In this document: piece after piece, positions 31,088 through 42,609 of the stretch
Layout of the letters: the number at the start of each line of letters is the position of its first letter
How positions within the stretch are numbered: the stretch's first letter is position 1
Source of the DNA: Scilla litardierei
Lineage: Eukaryota > Streptophyta > Magnoliopsida > Asparagales > Asparagaceae
NCBI GenBank assembly: GCA_030789695.1
Contig: CM061141.1
Location: forward strand, 200,497,600-200,561,599
Reading direction: 5' to 3'
Length of the DNA: 64,000 nucleotides
Translations under genes and position numbers: made by a program
The notes under the pieces: generated by a model
What the model was told of the DNA's origin: nothing
The model's database searches: none
The model's input: only the letters and a program-made list of their open reading frames with translations

Positions 31088-33801
31088 CTATGGAGTAGTC
31101 AGCGGATGGAGAAATATTTGCTCGACTACCCTCCCCTTGTTCTTGGGATCCGGGGGCTTCTCTTTCGTGTTGGCGCTTCCCGCCATCTTCTTCAGGATCC
31201 GGACCTCGTCTTTAGTGAGGTCCATGGGCTCTTTCCCCGTTCTCCTCGCAGGAGGAGTCTTGGGGAACCCGGGAGGGGTCGTTCTTGCTGCACTCGCTTT
31301 CCCAGGAGCATCTTTGTTCTTGGGGCCGTCTTGGTTTTCTAAATCCCCCAAGTCATCGGGGGGGGGGGTGTTTCTTAAGAGAATCTCCCAGGAGCTCTCT
31401 TCAGCAGCTTTTTCCTCTTCTACCTCTAGTAAATTACACCGAGGGTCATTTGGGGGATCGGGGTACTTCATGGATAACCCCAGATCAAACTCAACTTTTT
31501 CTCCGCTGACGTTTAAAGAGAGTTTTCCGTTCTTCACATCTATTAAAACGCCAGTGGTGGCCATGAAAGGCCGTCCCAGGATGATCGGGGTGTGTGCGTC
31601 TTCAGGCATGTCCATGACTACGAAGTCCACTGGCACATGCACCCCTCTTACATTAACGGGGAGGTCATCCACAATTCCCACCGGATATTTGACCGACCGG
31701 TCAGCTAGTTGTAGGGTCATACCGGTGGGCTCCAAATCACCCATTCCTATCCTTCTATACATCGACAAGGGCATCAAACTAACACTCGCTCCGAGATCGA
31801 CGAGTGCACGATGAATCTTTACTGCCCCGATCGTGCAAGGAATTGAGAAGCTCCCCGGGTCCTTGAGTTTCGGCTGATTTGCCCTCTGGATAAGAGCGCT
31901 ACATTCCGCCGTCAACACTACTTTCTCCTTTCTAGACCCTCTAGTCACCAAATCTTTCAGGAATTTCGCATAGGAGGGGATTGTTTCGATTGCTTCTAGG
32001 AAGGGAATTTGCAGGCTTAGGTCCTTGACCATGGCGAAGAACTTGCCATATTTCTCATTAATTTTGGCCTGAGCCAACCGTTGTGGAAATGGCACAACGG
32101 GTTTGAACACTTTCGGGCTCCCTTCCTCCTTCTTCTCTTTCTCTTCTTCAGAGACTCCCTCCGAAGTCATAGGATTTGACGACGAAGCACCGGCGTCGTT
32201 TGATTTTTCGATCGGTCTCTCAACGACCAATGGCGCTTCCGGTTTGCTAGGGGGCACTCTAGTGGGAATTTGTGTCCCGCTTCTCAGAACGATAGCAGAC
32301 ACATTTGTGTGCTCGTGCACGAGTGCCAATGTTTGGGTTGCTCCCCTCGGGTTCACCTCCGGTTGTGGCAGCAATTGATTTTATGACCTTGAAAGGTTCG
32401 CCACTTGTAACCCCAGCTGGGTTACTTGGTCCGTGAGGGTCCGCTGACCCATTTCTAGCTTTTGGTTGATCTTCTCCTGGTTGGTTATATATTGAGTCAA
32501 GAGAGACTCAACCGGAGAGACTGCCCTCTGTTGGCCATACTGCTGCTGCTGCTGGAATGGCTGCTGATTCCTGGGGGCGTAAAATTGTTGCTGAGGTTGC
32601 TGCTGAAATGGATGATGCTGAAATGGCTGCTGGTGAAATTATTGCTGCTGAACCTGACTCTGCTGTGGCCTAGCCGGCTGATATATTTGTTGCTGCGGCT
32701 GCTGAGGCGGTGAGGGCTGAAATGGTGGCCGGTAACTGAAGTTTGGGTGGTTCCAGTTGTTTGGAGAGTAACCGGGTTGGAATTGGTCCTTGGCGGATAC
32801 GGCGCATTTCCTGTGGGGTTGTAAAATAGTGCGCTCGCCTGATCCAACGGTGGTGAGATGTCAACACCGTCGAATTCCCCAAAGAATTCGGATTCTACCG
32901 CTGAAATTTGCTGTGTACCGGCCCCACCGGCTCCTACCATTAGTGCGGATATCTGGGTCGAAAGCGAGTCGAACTTGCTTGAAAGTTTGTCGACGTCCTC
33001 GACTCTGTGTATACCCCCAGATCTTGGTGTGGCTCTCTCGTCACACCACCGCTCATTGTTGGATGCCATATTTTCCAGAATATGTCCGGCATCTTCCTCG
33101 CTCCTAGACATGAAGGAACCCCCAGCCGCGGCGTCCATAGAAGATTTCAGGTCATCCCTCAACCCATTGTAGAACAGATTAATAATCTGCCACTTCGGAA
33201 GCTCATGGTGAGGGCATCTTCTTTGCATTTCCTTATATCTCGTCCAAGCTTCATGCAAGGACTCGTGGCTGGCCTGGGAGAAGGAGGAGATCTCACTCCT
33301 CAACTTCATGGTCTTCCCCGGAGGAAAGAACTTCGTCAGAAAAGCGTTGGAGAGCTTCTCCCAGGTGTTGAAAGTGTTGGGGTCCTTCCCCCTAAGCCAT
33401 TGCTTGGCTTTGTCTCGCAAAGAGAAGGGGAATAGCTTCAGACGGATAGCCTCAGTTGTGACACCGTTAATCCGAAAGGTGTCACACTTCTCCAAGAAGG
33501 AGTCTAGATGCTTGATCGGGCTCTCCATGGGTGCACCCGCAAACTGGTCCTGCTGGATCCATGTCACTAAAGACGGTTTCAGCTCAAAGCTTTGGGCCGC
33601 AATAGCTGGAGAACGGATGGCGGAAGTCGACTCGATGGATGGCATCGAGTACTCCAACAGAGACTTGTGAGGTGGGGTGTTCTCCTCCATGGATTCGGGA
33701 TCCTCTCTTCTTCGCTTCTCGGCGGCCAAACGCCTAAGGGTGGCGTTAATCTCTGGATCGAGGGGAATCAAGTCGTCAAGACTCCTTGAACTCCTGCGCA
33801 T
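31088..33801 (-). pseudogene. Athila gag and protease, frameshifted
   Basis: From ATG 33801 (MRRSSRSLDDLIPLDPEINA) the capsid region has the Athila/Ty3 gag core: PIKHLDSFLEKCDTFRINGV, RLKLFPFSLRDKAKQWL, NTWEKLSNAFLTKFFPPGKT. A Gln-rich linker follows (CAG runs at 32530-32710). The frame is lost near 32500-32380 and resumes in 32374-31088 with the protease (ALVDLGASVSLMPLSMYRRIG, IILGRPFMATTGVLIDV). The active site reads DLGAS where DSGAS or DLGAS is usual for Athila. After GKEPMDLTKDEVRILKKM the coding ends and non-coding 3' sequence (GGGAGGCAACCCATG at about 30961-30976, complement) follows, so RT, RNase H and integrase were deleted. Confidence 0.8.
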
Positions 33802-33967
33802 GAAAAACGACAAACACCCGTGAAGCGACAAGTGGGAAAGAAACAGATAAAATAAGAAATAAAAATAAGAAAAATAAAAAGAAAAAGGAGAATGCGAAAA
33901 TTATCGCGAGGTAGGGATGAGAGCTAGACACGAGGGTTCAAGAGATCCTAAAATAACAAGCACGTTG

Positions 33968-33993
33968 CCTCCCCGGCAACGGCGCCATAAACT
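33968..33993 (-). other. tRNA-Asp primer binding site of younger Athila
   Basis: On the minus strand TGGCGCCGTTGCCGGGGA lies about 6 bp inside the LTR end. It is complementary to the 3' end of plant tRNA-Asp (..CCCCGGCAACGGCGCCA), the primer typical of Athila. Confidence 0.8.
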
Positions 33994-35548
33994 TGACCGG
34001 CGCCTCCGCGTTTACGGTATGGGCGCGGTGTCGGTTTACCGCAAGTGCACGGTTAGTGTAGGGTGCGGGTATATCGAACTCAGGGAGGCGAGGTTGTGCT
34101 TGAGTCAGGTATGACCTAAATCACCCCGAGGGGCGAGCTAGCCCGAATCGGTAATTGGTTGTCACGGAAAGAAATAAAGGGTATGAACAACAAGAAAGTA
34201 AACCCGGGACTTTGGTTTCCAACCCGACGAGAGACTCTCGCCGATACGGCCTACGGGTATGGATAGCGATCGGGATTAGGGTCTAATGGTGAGACGTTGC
34301 CTCTGAAAGTGGTACCGGCGTCCCATGGGCCCGATATTCCGGTCGGTGCCCAGGATGATACGCCGGACTTCCCGGATTCAATCAGTGGGCACTCCCGTGT
34401 CCATTAACACTGATCGATCCCGGGAGCACTAAGCCCGCAACGATAACTCCCAACGTCTCATCCTGCCGCTCCCGCGTGCTAGGATTCGACGTCTACGCTA
34501 TGGTTGTGAGCTATGGCTAGGGAGTCAACCGCCAAGTTTATTCCCCCTTGGCCCAACAGTCAAAGGCGGTCTTTTTCCCGCCGATGACAATGAAACACCC
34601 CGCGTAACCGTTAGATTCCTAATCCCTATCGATTTCCTAACCCTATGGACGCATCGGGAAGAGCCCCCGAAGGGGTTACCACCAAAATCCCAGATTTGGG
34701 AACTACTCACAAAAATCCATGAAAAAGCGATCTAAATAAAAATTAACCGTTGGAATCATAATCGGACAATTGCAATGCGGGAGTAATAGAGTAGATAAGA
34801 CAATACTAAAATTTGAGAAAGATCTGAAAACTTACAAAAGAGTAACAATTACAGCCGTCACAATGTGAGGAAACAGTAAAAAACTAGCAGTCCCCCCGTT
34901 TCTGGAACCCTAGGGGTTCTATTTATAGACTCTCGCATCAACCGATCAGTTGAAAAGTCAACCGATCGGTTGATCCGTTACAAAATAATAACATAAAACG
35001 GCGAGCTTTCACCCGATCACATGAACCGGTCGGGTGAGTTCTTGAGTGACCGGTTGGATCTTGGAGCCGTCGGGTGAAGCGATCGGTTTGGTGCCCGTGT
35101 CTTCAGCTCTTCATCTTCAGCTACAGATGAACCGATCGGGTGAGAGTCATCCGATCGGTTGGCATTTTGCTCGAGAAAACAGAGAACAGGCCCCCACTGA
35201 ACCGGTCTGCGAACCGGTCGGGTGACTTCCATGTGAGCTCTGGCTGAGACCGGGTGGTGCACGCGTGCATCACCTGATCGGTTGGAGATGACCAACCGAC
35301 CGGGTGAGGGGCTGAAAGATGAATTCTTCGACGTTTGACCCCCTGGATCACGCGTGACTTCTCCCGTTGCTCCGGGGACTTGAGATATCATCGTTAAACG
35401 TCCCCTACGTGGTCAACCTCCTGTAAACATGGATAAACAAAGAAAAGTGAAAGAAAACGAGAAAATACAAGAAAACGAATAAAAGACGGCGAAAAATCAC
35501 GGAGAAACACAAAAGAAAACGTGCGTGAATATATGAAATATAAACCCA
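33994..35548 (-). repeat. 5' LTR of younger Athila
   Basis: Partner of 8379-9930. The palindrome TCAACCGATCGGTTGA and variants cluster at 34938-35300, upstream on the minus strand of the TATA box CTATAAATAG (34919-34928). It borders the primer site on its inner side. Confidence 0.88.
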
Positions 35549-35670
35549 GGTGTACATTTGGAGGAAAATGAAACGGGTGAAGCGAGGGCAAGCTAATCTT
35601 GCCCAGGTGGGGCTGCAGCGGATTGTCCCGTCCGCTCACTCGATGATATGCATGGCCACCTGAACCACGT
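35549..35670. other. Junction segment of uncertain origin
   Basis: The 120 bp between the Athila LTR end and the clear Tat gag could be the rest of the old Athila LTR or diverged Tat sequence. I see no decisive motif. Confidence 0.4.
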
Positions 35671-36639
35671 TCATCTTCTTCCCCTTGTCCATCTGCTTGG
35701 ATGTCCCTCCTCGGGGGCGGTGGTTGAGTCGTCGAAGAAATTCTTTAAATGGCCCCGGCTGACCAGCTTCTCCATATCCTTCTTTAAATGCCAGCAGTCG
35801 TCGGTGTCACGGTCATTGTCTTTGTCATACTTGCAATATTTCTCCTCGTCCTTTTCTCCTATCTTCATCCTCGGAGGCAGCCTGCTAAAGCGTCCCTCCT
35901 TTTGAGCGTGCGCGAGGACGACGTCCGGGGCGGTGTTCAGCCTGGGGGGTCGTGGCTCCTCCCTGCGCTGCTTTCCTTTGGCCCTCATCTCCTGCCGAGG
36001 TTCGTCAGGACCGCGGAATTCGCTCTCGTCGCGCTTGGATCCCCGCCTAGCCCCTGTTGGGTGACTTCCGTCCTCTACGGCCAGCGCCTCTTCCGTCAGC
36101 ATGTAGTGCTCCGCCTGGGCTATGAACTTGGCGAGGTCTTTCGGAGGATCATTGTGCAATGACTTTCTCAGGCCCCTATGCCGGAGCCCTTTCTTCAGGG
36201 CCGTTTTCACGACCAACTCGGGACAGCTCTCCACATTCAGTCTCTTCGCGTTGAAGCGACACATGTAGTGCCTCGGGGTTTCTCCGGGACCATGCACCAC
36301 ATTGAACAGGAGTTCTGAGTCCAGTTTTACCTGACGCTCGGCCATGAACTGTTTGTAGAACCGCTGGGAGAGGTCCTCGAAGATGTCAACTGAACAGTTA
36401 GGGAGGCTGTGGTACCAACTCCGGGCCGATTTCCGGACGGTGGAATAGAAGCCTCTGCAGAGTAGGATGTCGTCAGCCCCTTGGAATGCCATGACTCCCT
36501 CATAGTCTATGACGTGGTCTTTCGGGTCACCCGTGCCATCATACTTCTCTAAAGTTGGCACCTTGAATCTAGAGGGTACCCGTGCTTTAGTTATCCTTCT
36601 GGTCAGCGGACAACGGTCACCTCTGGCGCCCCCGGGCAC
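35671..36639 (-). pseudogene. Tat-lineage gag, 3' truncated
   Basis: Reading right to left: PSRFKVPTLEKYDGTGDPKDHV, AFQGADDILLCRGFYSTV, ARSWYHSLPNCSVDIFEDLSQRF (shown only as landmarks), then GPGETPRHYMCRFN and the basic C-terminal part with KYCKYDKDNDRDTDDCWHLK, a CCHC-like knuckle typical of Tat gag. The frame starts inside gag, with the N-terminal part in another frame toward 37300. It stops near 35671 without reaching protease. It belongs with the LTR at 37354-38343 and is a different element from the one at 20137, which lacks gag. Confidence 0.8.
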
Positions 36640-37353
36640 CCACCTGTGCTTACACTGAGGTTGAGTGGCTGTAGCGAGCGAGTGCGGTCACGCCGAGGAC
36701 TCGCCCGAACCCCAGCCGAGTTGGGGCGGGAGTGGGTCGACGAGTGCCACTCTTCTCTCATCGGTATTCTCGGCTCTTTCGCCTTCCCTGATGGGGACTT
36801 TCGCTCCGGCGGGGTCAGTCCCCCGCGGCTCAGGGATCGGTCGGTCGCCGATTTTTCGAACGTGGTTGTCGACACAAGGCCGTAACCGATTCGTCTCCAG
36901 CTTGCTCGGTGCCCACGCCGTCCCCCTCCCGAGGCGAGGTGGGAGTGAGGGATCGTACAGGGACAAAGTTCGGCAGGGTGAATCGCCGTTCTGGGTTGGT
37001 TGCTCCATCCCCGTGGTCGGTGACCACGGCGGAGCTTAAAGGCCGGCGGTCCCCTCCCTGCTCGCGGGCCCCCACCGTCCCATTTCACTGGATGGACGGG
37101 TTGCTGACGAGCTGTTGAATCGTGGCGACCAACGTCTGGAGGTGGGCGTTGGTTTCCTGGGCAAAGAGATGGAGCTGCTCTTGTGGACCAAGTGGAAGTC
37201 GCCCGTCCCCTCAGTGGTGTGGATGTACTGGTTCTCGGGAAGGAAGTAATCACCCTCCTCATGGATGGGGGGCATGCGCCCCGAGCCGTTGCAGGCTGGT
37301 TCCATTTTGGTGGTTTGATGTGAGCTTGTTTGGTTCCCACAGACGGCGCCAAA
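36640..37353 (-). other. Leader and gag N-terminal remnant of second Tat element
   Basis: The primer site TGGCGCCGTCTGTGGGAACC (37332-37351, minus strand) is next to the LTR end. The rest is GC-rich, probably frameshifted gag N-terminus. A stretch reading EEGDYFLPENQYIHTTEG near 37200-37260 looks coding but I cannot place it. Confidence 0.5.
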
Positions 37354-38343
37354 TGTTTACGGGTGTTTTCTCACCACTGGATAGTTGACCAGAAGATTGA
37401 CGGTTAACGTGGTCAAGGGGTCGGCTGGGATCCCTTGGTCCCTCCAAGCATGCGTGATCTCCACGAGGGTTGCTCGAGGGGCCCACTTTAGCTCGGGAAA
37501 CGGCTCGCTCGGGGGATCGAGGACGAGCGGGTTCTTCGTTCGGAGTGTGGAACCTCGGTCAGCAGGGTATGAAGGGGAAGCCTCGACACCTTGGTGAGCG
37601 CTCAGCCTCGGTTAATCAAGTGCCGAGGGGTAGCCTCGGCGCCTTGATTATCTCTTGGTCTCAGTCGATGGCGATGCTCGCTAGAGGTGAGCGGCCTCGT
37701 TATCGTGCGGGCCTGGCTTCGGTGAGTTCCGTGCTGAGGGGTGGCCTCAGCGCCTTGAGACCGCTTCATCCTGAACAGACAAAGAAACTCGTCAGGGGGG
37801 CCGGACCTTGGTTCCGGCCAAGTCCCCTCCGATGCCTAAGTCAGAACGGATCTGAATGATACTCGGTGGGATCGGCACGGCTCGTAAGGAGGCCGGTATG
37901 TGAATCCTCGGACCGAGCTGTAGGAGGGAAGACATTGGGAAAAACCAATGCCTTTTTAGTAGAATACCTCCGTTTAGTGGTATCGGGGGGTCAGGCCCCT
38001 TTCTTCTTTCATGCCCCCGTCCCTATATAGGGGTTCACCCACGATCGTCATGCCTTCGTGCCCCCCTATTCTGCCCCATGATCCGCATCCCTCCGGGCAC
38101 CCTTACGCGCCATCATGGTGGGTTAATAGGGTCCCTTAATGGCCATTAAGGGGGAGCGTTTTAGGGAGCAGTTAACTCCCGCGGTCGTGGGCTGAATGGG
38201 CGCACGTCCGATCATGGGTGATCCGATGTAGGGCTTTCATGGGGGCCTTCGGTGGTTGGACCAAAAAATCTTTTTGGGAGCCTTCTTCTCCCCGTGTGGG
38301 CCTGGGCCGCTTGCTTTTGGGCTTCTCTAAAATGGTCGTATCA
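37354..38343 (-). repeat. 5' LTR of second Tat element
   Basis: On the minus strand it appears to start TGATACGACCATTTTAGAG (38343) and end CACCCGTAAACA next to the primer site. It has 3'-half GGCCGAGG-like words as in the Tat LTR at 20137. The outer border is by sequence pattern only, since the partner LTR is not in the window. Confidence 0.6.
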
Positions 38344-38557
38344 ATCATCCTCTTTGGATATAGGAGACATATCTGATATGGACATCTCCTCTGTCTAAGT
38401 TTCATGTAATCGATTCTACAAATGGAGGCAATGGTCCTCACCGCCCCGGAGCACAATGCCACGTAGCACCATGATGCAGTGTAACCAATGCTATAAACAA
38501 AATTCAAGATGATCATTTTTAAGCAATCCAACTCCTTTTTTGCCACAGAGCCATAGT
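38344..38557. other. Unassigned spacer
   Basis: About 210 bp between the Tat LTR and the SIRE LTR. No gene or repeat was recognised. Confidence 0.4.
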
Positions 38558-39333
38558 TGTAAGGACCCTGTCTATGGGGAAAACACTAGAAGGAGGTTGA
38601 ATAGTGTTTATGCAAATTTAAAAGGAATTTACGCCAAATAAAATGCAATCAAACAAATAGTGCGGAATAGGAAAAACAACCCAAAGTGAAACACACACAA
38701 ACGCAGAGATGTTTCCAGGGTTCGGATTACCCAAGTCAACTCCCGACTTGTTCCCGGAAATCCTACGTCCCTACCACCCGGATACCACCCGGATACTCAA
38801 GTTAAAACCCTAACTTGAGGTTCCCTTAAAGCCCACTTGTAGCAACCCTACAAGTGCAATCGAATACAATAGATGTCCTTGACTCCCACAACTTGGGAGC
38901 AAGCAAACCACTCTCACAACCGAGAGCACAACTCAAATAACGAATGTTATGAAATAATGAGAACAACACTTACAATCACATATGCCTTGAAGTAGAACTT
39001 GAAGGAGGAGTGTGATGAGTGTTGAAGAACTCTCTTGGAAGAGAGGAGAAAGCTCTTTCTCTTAAATGCACCAATTGCCTAGAAGATCACTCTTGGGTCC
39101 TAGGTTGGAGAGCAAGAGAACAAGATTTGGAAATACTTAGGGTTTTGGATTTGAGAGCTTTGATCTTTGGAAATAAAAGCTAGAGAGATTTTGCAATGAA
39201 TGAGTAACCTTCCAATGGAACAGTAGAAGCTCTATTTATAGCTTTCTCAAATCCACAAAACAGTTTAGGCAAAAACCCAATTGGAATCCGTGAGAAAAAT
39301 TTCAACGGATAGAAACTGCACCTAAACCAGTCG
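38558..39333 (-). repeat. SIRE LTR, distal piece with TATA box
   Basis: On the minus strand it ends about GGGTCCTTACA at 38558. A TATA box GCTATAAATAGAGC lies at 39230-39243, about 90 bp downstream of the palindrome cluster that now lies beyond the inserted Tekay element. It joins 48721 through the shared AGTCG. Confidence 0.65.
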
Positions 39334-41590
39334 TGTCACGCCCCGCTTCCCTAAAATGGAGGCGAGACGTGAGAAGGTCCGCACAGACGTGGAGCTGTGA
39401 AGCTACACGCCTGATAAGCGTCAAATCTGAATATATGCAGGTCCCTGTAAATGCAAACGGAACAAAAATAATAATAATAATATGGTAAAGGAGACTGATA
39501 AAAGTTAACCAATCTCAAAATTTGTCCACATTAATATTCAACATCGCAGAAAAAGCCACCAGGCTAAAAGAAAGAGTCTAGGCCCAAACATGGCCAACAA
39601 AAGCCAATACGAACAAAGTATTGGTGCTACACACCGACAACTAAAACAACAACACAAACAGTCTCTACGACTGATCTCCCGTGTCCTCAAACTCCTCGAT
39701 AAACGTGGGCTCTGACTCATCGCCAGCAAACACCACGTCCTTTGCAGCAACCTCAGGCTCAGGCTCTAACATGTGTCACCCAAAAGAGTAAAGGGCACAT
39801 GTCAGCAAGTCTAAAAAGACTTGGGCAAGGAAACTGAAAGGAATGTAAACTAACAATCTAGCAGTTATAGTATGATGCATAGCATGACAAGTATAGGAGG
39901 GAAGTAACAAGTAGGTAAAGTGCAAGTAACAAGTAGCAAGTGGCAAGTATGGCATGGATGAAAAGTTTTACAAGTATAAACACGGACAAGTACAAGTCAA
40001 GTAAACAAGTCAAGTAAACACGTCGTGCACAGAGATTACGTCTTCTGGCTAGAGTGGCGATCGGGCCAACTCGTACACTCAGGTGATCGCTTATCCCTAC
40101 CCCTCCACGTGTATCGAGCCAGGGCATTACCCCCGAACGCGTAATGCTCGCTTCTGGATCACGAGCCAGGAAGTGTATTTGGCATAGGGTTGCGCCCGCT
40201 AAAAGCAGGTGCCTAGCTGGATCAAGTAGTACAAGTAATGTAGCGTGTGCTACGACTGCAACATTCAAAATGGATAGCATGGCATGTACAGATAATTCGT
40301 GTACCGTTAATTGAATTTAAGCTTGGCAGATAAGATGCATGGATGACAGCAAGTGCAAATAATTAAAAGTAGTCGCATCTAGCTTCGTTGTCAAGCTAGA
40401 TCCTGAAATTTGCGCCTTGGCAAGTATCATTTCGTCGCCTAGTCTCTTTTACGCCTACAACAAGCAAATGGCCTAAGGCATGGCCTAAAACCCTAAGTGG
40501 CAAGTTTCACTTGCCTGGCACCAAGGATGACGATCAACGAGGCATGTCACAAAATGTTAAACTACGGAGATGGGATCGCGTATCGAAGCGGAAGAACGAT
40601 GTCGAGCAAGCACGGCAACGGAAGAACGATCCGGAGAACTATGGATCAGATCTGGAAATGGCGAGGAAATCTGGAGAAATTGGGATTTGTGGGGTTTTGG
40701 GGTTGGCCGACGGCCTAAAGGGAGGTGGCCGGCGCTAATGGCGAGAGGGAAGCTCTAAAGGAAGAAGGAATGGCTTGGGGAAATGTTGGAGGATGATTTG
40801 GGGAAGAAAATGGCTCAGAAGAAATGAAAGAAGAATGAAAAGAGTCGGTGGTTTAAATAGAAACAACCCGGCGGTGGAAATGAACCCTAGGGTTTCGGGG
40901 TCGATTAGTCGGTCAAAGAAGAGCTGTTGACCGACTAAATCGAGAACTAGTCGGTCGGTCGACCAACTGTAACCGACTAACACCAAACAGTAACTCCTGA
41001 AGAAGAAATGAACTTTGATTTCGTCGGTCAAGGAAGAACTACTGACCGACTAGTTTCACAACTAGTCGGTCGATGAACGTTCTTAGACCGACTAAGAGTA
41101 AACAGTAACTTGACATCAAAATGGTTAATGAACTAGTCGGTTAAAGAACAATGGCTGACCGACTAGTTTGCAACCTAGTCGGTCGAAAAATGTTCTTAGA
41201 CCGACTAACGATAAACAGTAACTCCTGAATAAAAATCAAAGCCCACTAATCGGTCCATGAAGGGTTGCCGACCGACTAGATCGAAATCTAGTCTATTGGT
41301 TCTCCTTCTTGAACCAACTAATGTGCACGAAAAGTCTCAAATCGAAGCGCGAATCTCCAGGAAGATTCCTACGGCTTCTAAGATCAACCCATCTCTAAGA
41401 TATGAGTGATATGAAGCTCGTCACGAATGACTTACTCCAAACTCAACGATCTAAGGAAGAAGCTAGAAAATCACAAAGAAACGAACGAAAACGAAAGCTA
41501 TGAAGACGGAAAATCACACATAAGGAGAAAATCCACCAAAACATATATATAATATAGATAATCCAAATACATGAAAAACCAGTCGTTACA
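39334..41590 (-). repeat. 3' LTR of full Tekay element
   Basis: Ends TGTAACGACTGG (41590) and GGGGCGTGACA (39334) on the minus strand. It holds the palindrome cluster (40915-41300), TATTTAAA (40852-40859) and the GACAACG hairpin (40375-40403, one mismatch at the stem base). Confidence 0.9.
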
Positions 41591-41636
41591 TCCTCCCCAA
41601 CTTAAGAAAAATTCCGTCCTCGGAATTTCCCAACAC

Positions 41637-42539
41637 TCACGTGTCCGGGAACAAAAGTGGGTAGCGCTCTCTCATCTCATCCTCTCTCTCCCAAGTAGAC
41701 TCTCTTGGCGAGCCGTGTCGCCACATCACCCTCACAAGATTGACAACCTTGTTTCGGAGTGACTTCTGACGCCTGTCCAAAATCAGCACTGGCTGCTGGT
41801 CATACGTCAAATCTGGGCGAACGCTGATCTCCGAGAAATCCACAGCATGAGATGGATCGCTGATGTACCGACGAAGCTGCGACACATGGAAAACATTGTG
41901 AACTCTTTCCAAAGATGGCGGCAAGGCTAAGCGGTAGGCTACCTCGCCAACTCTCTCCAAAATGTCAAACGGTCCAATGTATCGCGGGCTCAACTTCCCC
42001 TGTTTCCCAAAGCGAATCACACCACGATTCGGGGAAATCTTCAGGAACACGTGGTCGCCTGGCTGAAACTCCAAAGGACGGTGTTTAGCATCCGCCCAAT
42101 GCTTAAAACGGTCCTGAGCAATCCTCAGCCTCTCCCGAATGTTCCTGACAAAATCCACAGCCTCCACAATCATCTCAGGTCCCAACAGTTCCTGGTCACC
42201 AATGTCGTCCCAACTCAAAGGCGAACGACATTTCCTCCCGTACAGCGCGGCAAAAGGTGCCATGCCAATACTCGCCTGGAAGCCGTTGTTGTAAGAGAAC
42301 TCCACCAGATGTAGATGGTCCTCCCACGAACCCTTGAAATCCAACATGCACGCCCTCAGCATGTCCTCCAAGATCTGAATCGTCCTCTCTAACTGGCCAT
42401 CTGTCTACGGATGGTACGCCGTGCTGAAACTCAGACTCGTACCCAAACTCTTCTGCAAACTCTGCCAGAACTGAGATGTGAACCTCGTGTCTCTGTCCGA
42501 CACGATACTCACGGGGACTCCGTGAAGTCGTATGATCTC
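41637..42539 (-). pseudogene. Tekay integrase C-terminal exon with chromodomain
   Basis: Continues the polyprotein after the 70-bp intron: [14 protein letters not shown], then an in-frame TAG at 42405-42407 where the family has YHPQTDGQ, then DMLRACMLDFKGSWEDHL, YGRKCRSPLSWD, GPFDILERVGEVAYRL and the chromodomain-like end VRVMWRHGSPRESTWEREDEMRERYPLLFPDT (given in part). The same TAG is in the copy at 800-802. CAG to TAG is a change expected from deamination of a methylated CHG site. Apart from it the frame is open. Confidence 0.88.
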
Positions 42540-42609
42540 CTGCACGATTCTCGTTACATCACTATCTATCTAGGAAAAGGAAATAGAAACGGAGAGTAAA
42601 AGAATTTAC
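42540..42609 (-). other. Intron-like 70-bp insertion in Tekay integrase
   Basis: On the minus strand it starts GTAAATTC and ends GTGCAG, between RRYMEE and IIRLHG. Length, position and splice signals are the same as at 598-667, while the inner sequence differs at several bases. Confidence 0.7.

Larger units (their letters stand above)
8379..35548 (-). mobile_element. Athila element with gag-protease only, containing two nested elements
   Basis: Two matching LTRs in the same orientation (8379-9930 and 33994-35548) bound this element. The 5' LTR is on the right, followed by a tRNA-Asp primer site and gag-protease (33801-31088), then non-coding 3' sequence. No reverse transcriptase or integrase is present, so movement would need another Athila in trans. 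Without the two nested insertions (10141-19516 and 20137-28706) it is about 9.2 kb. TGTAC occurs immediately left of the left LTR and again two bases beyond the right LTR, a possible target duplication. Confidence 0.75.

Noticed and set aside
31034..33831. Plus-strand open frames up to 246 codons
   Set aside because: They are complements of Athila gag and protease on the minus strand.
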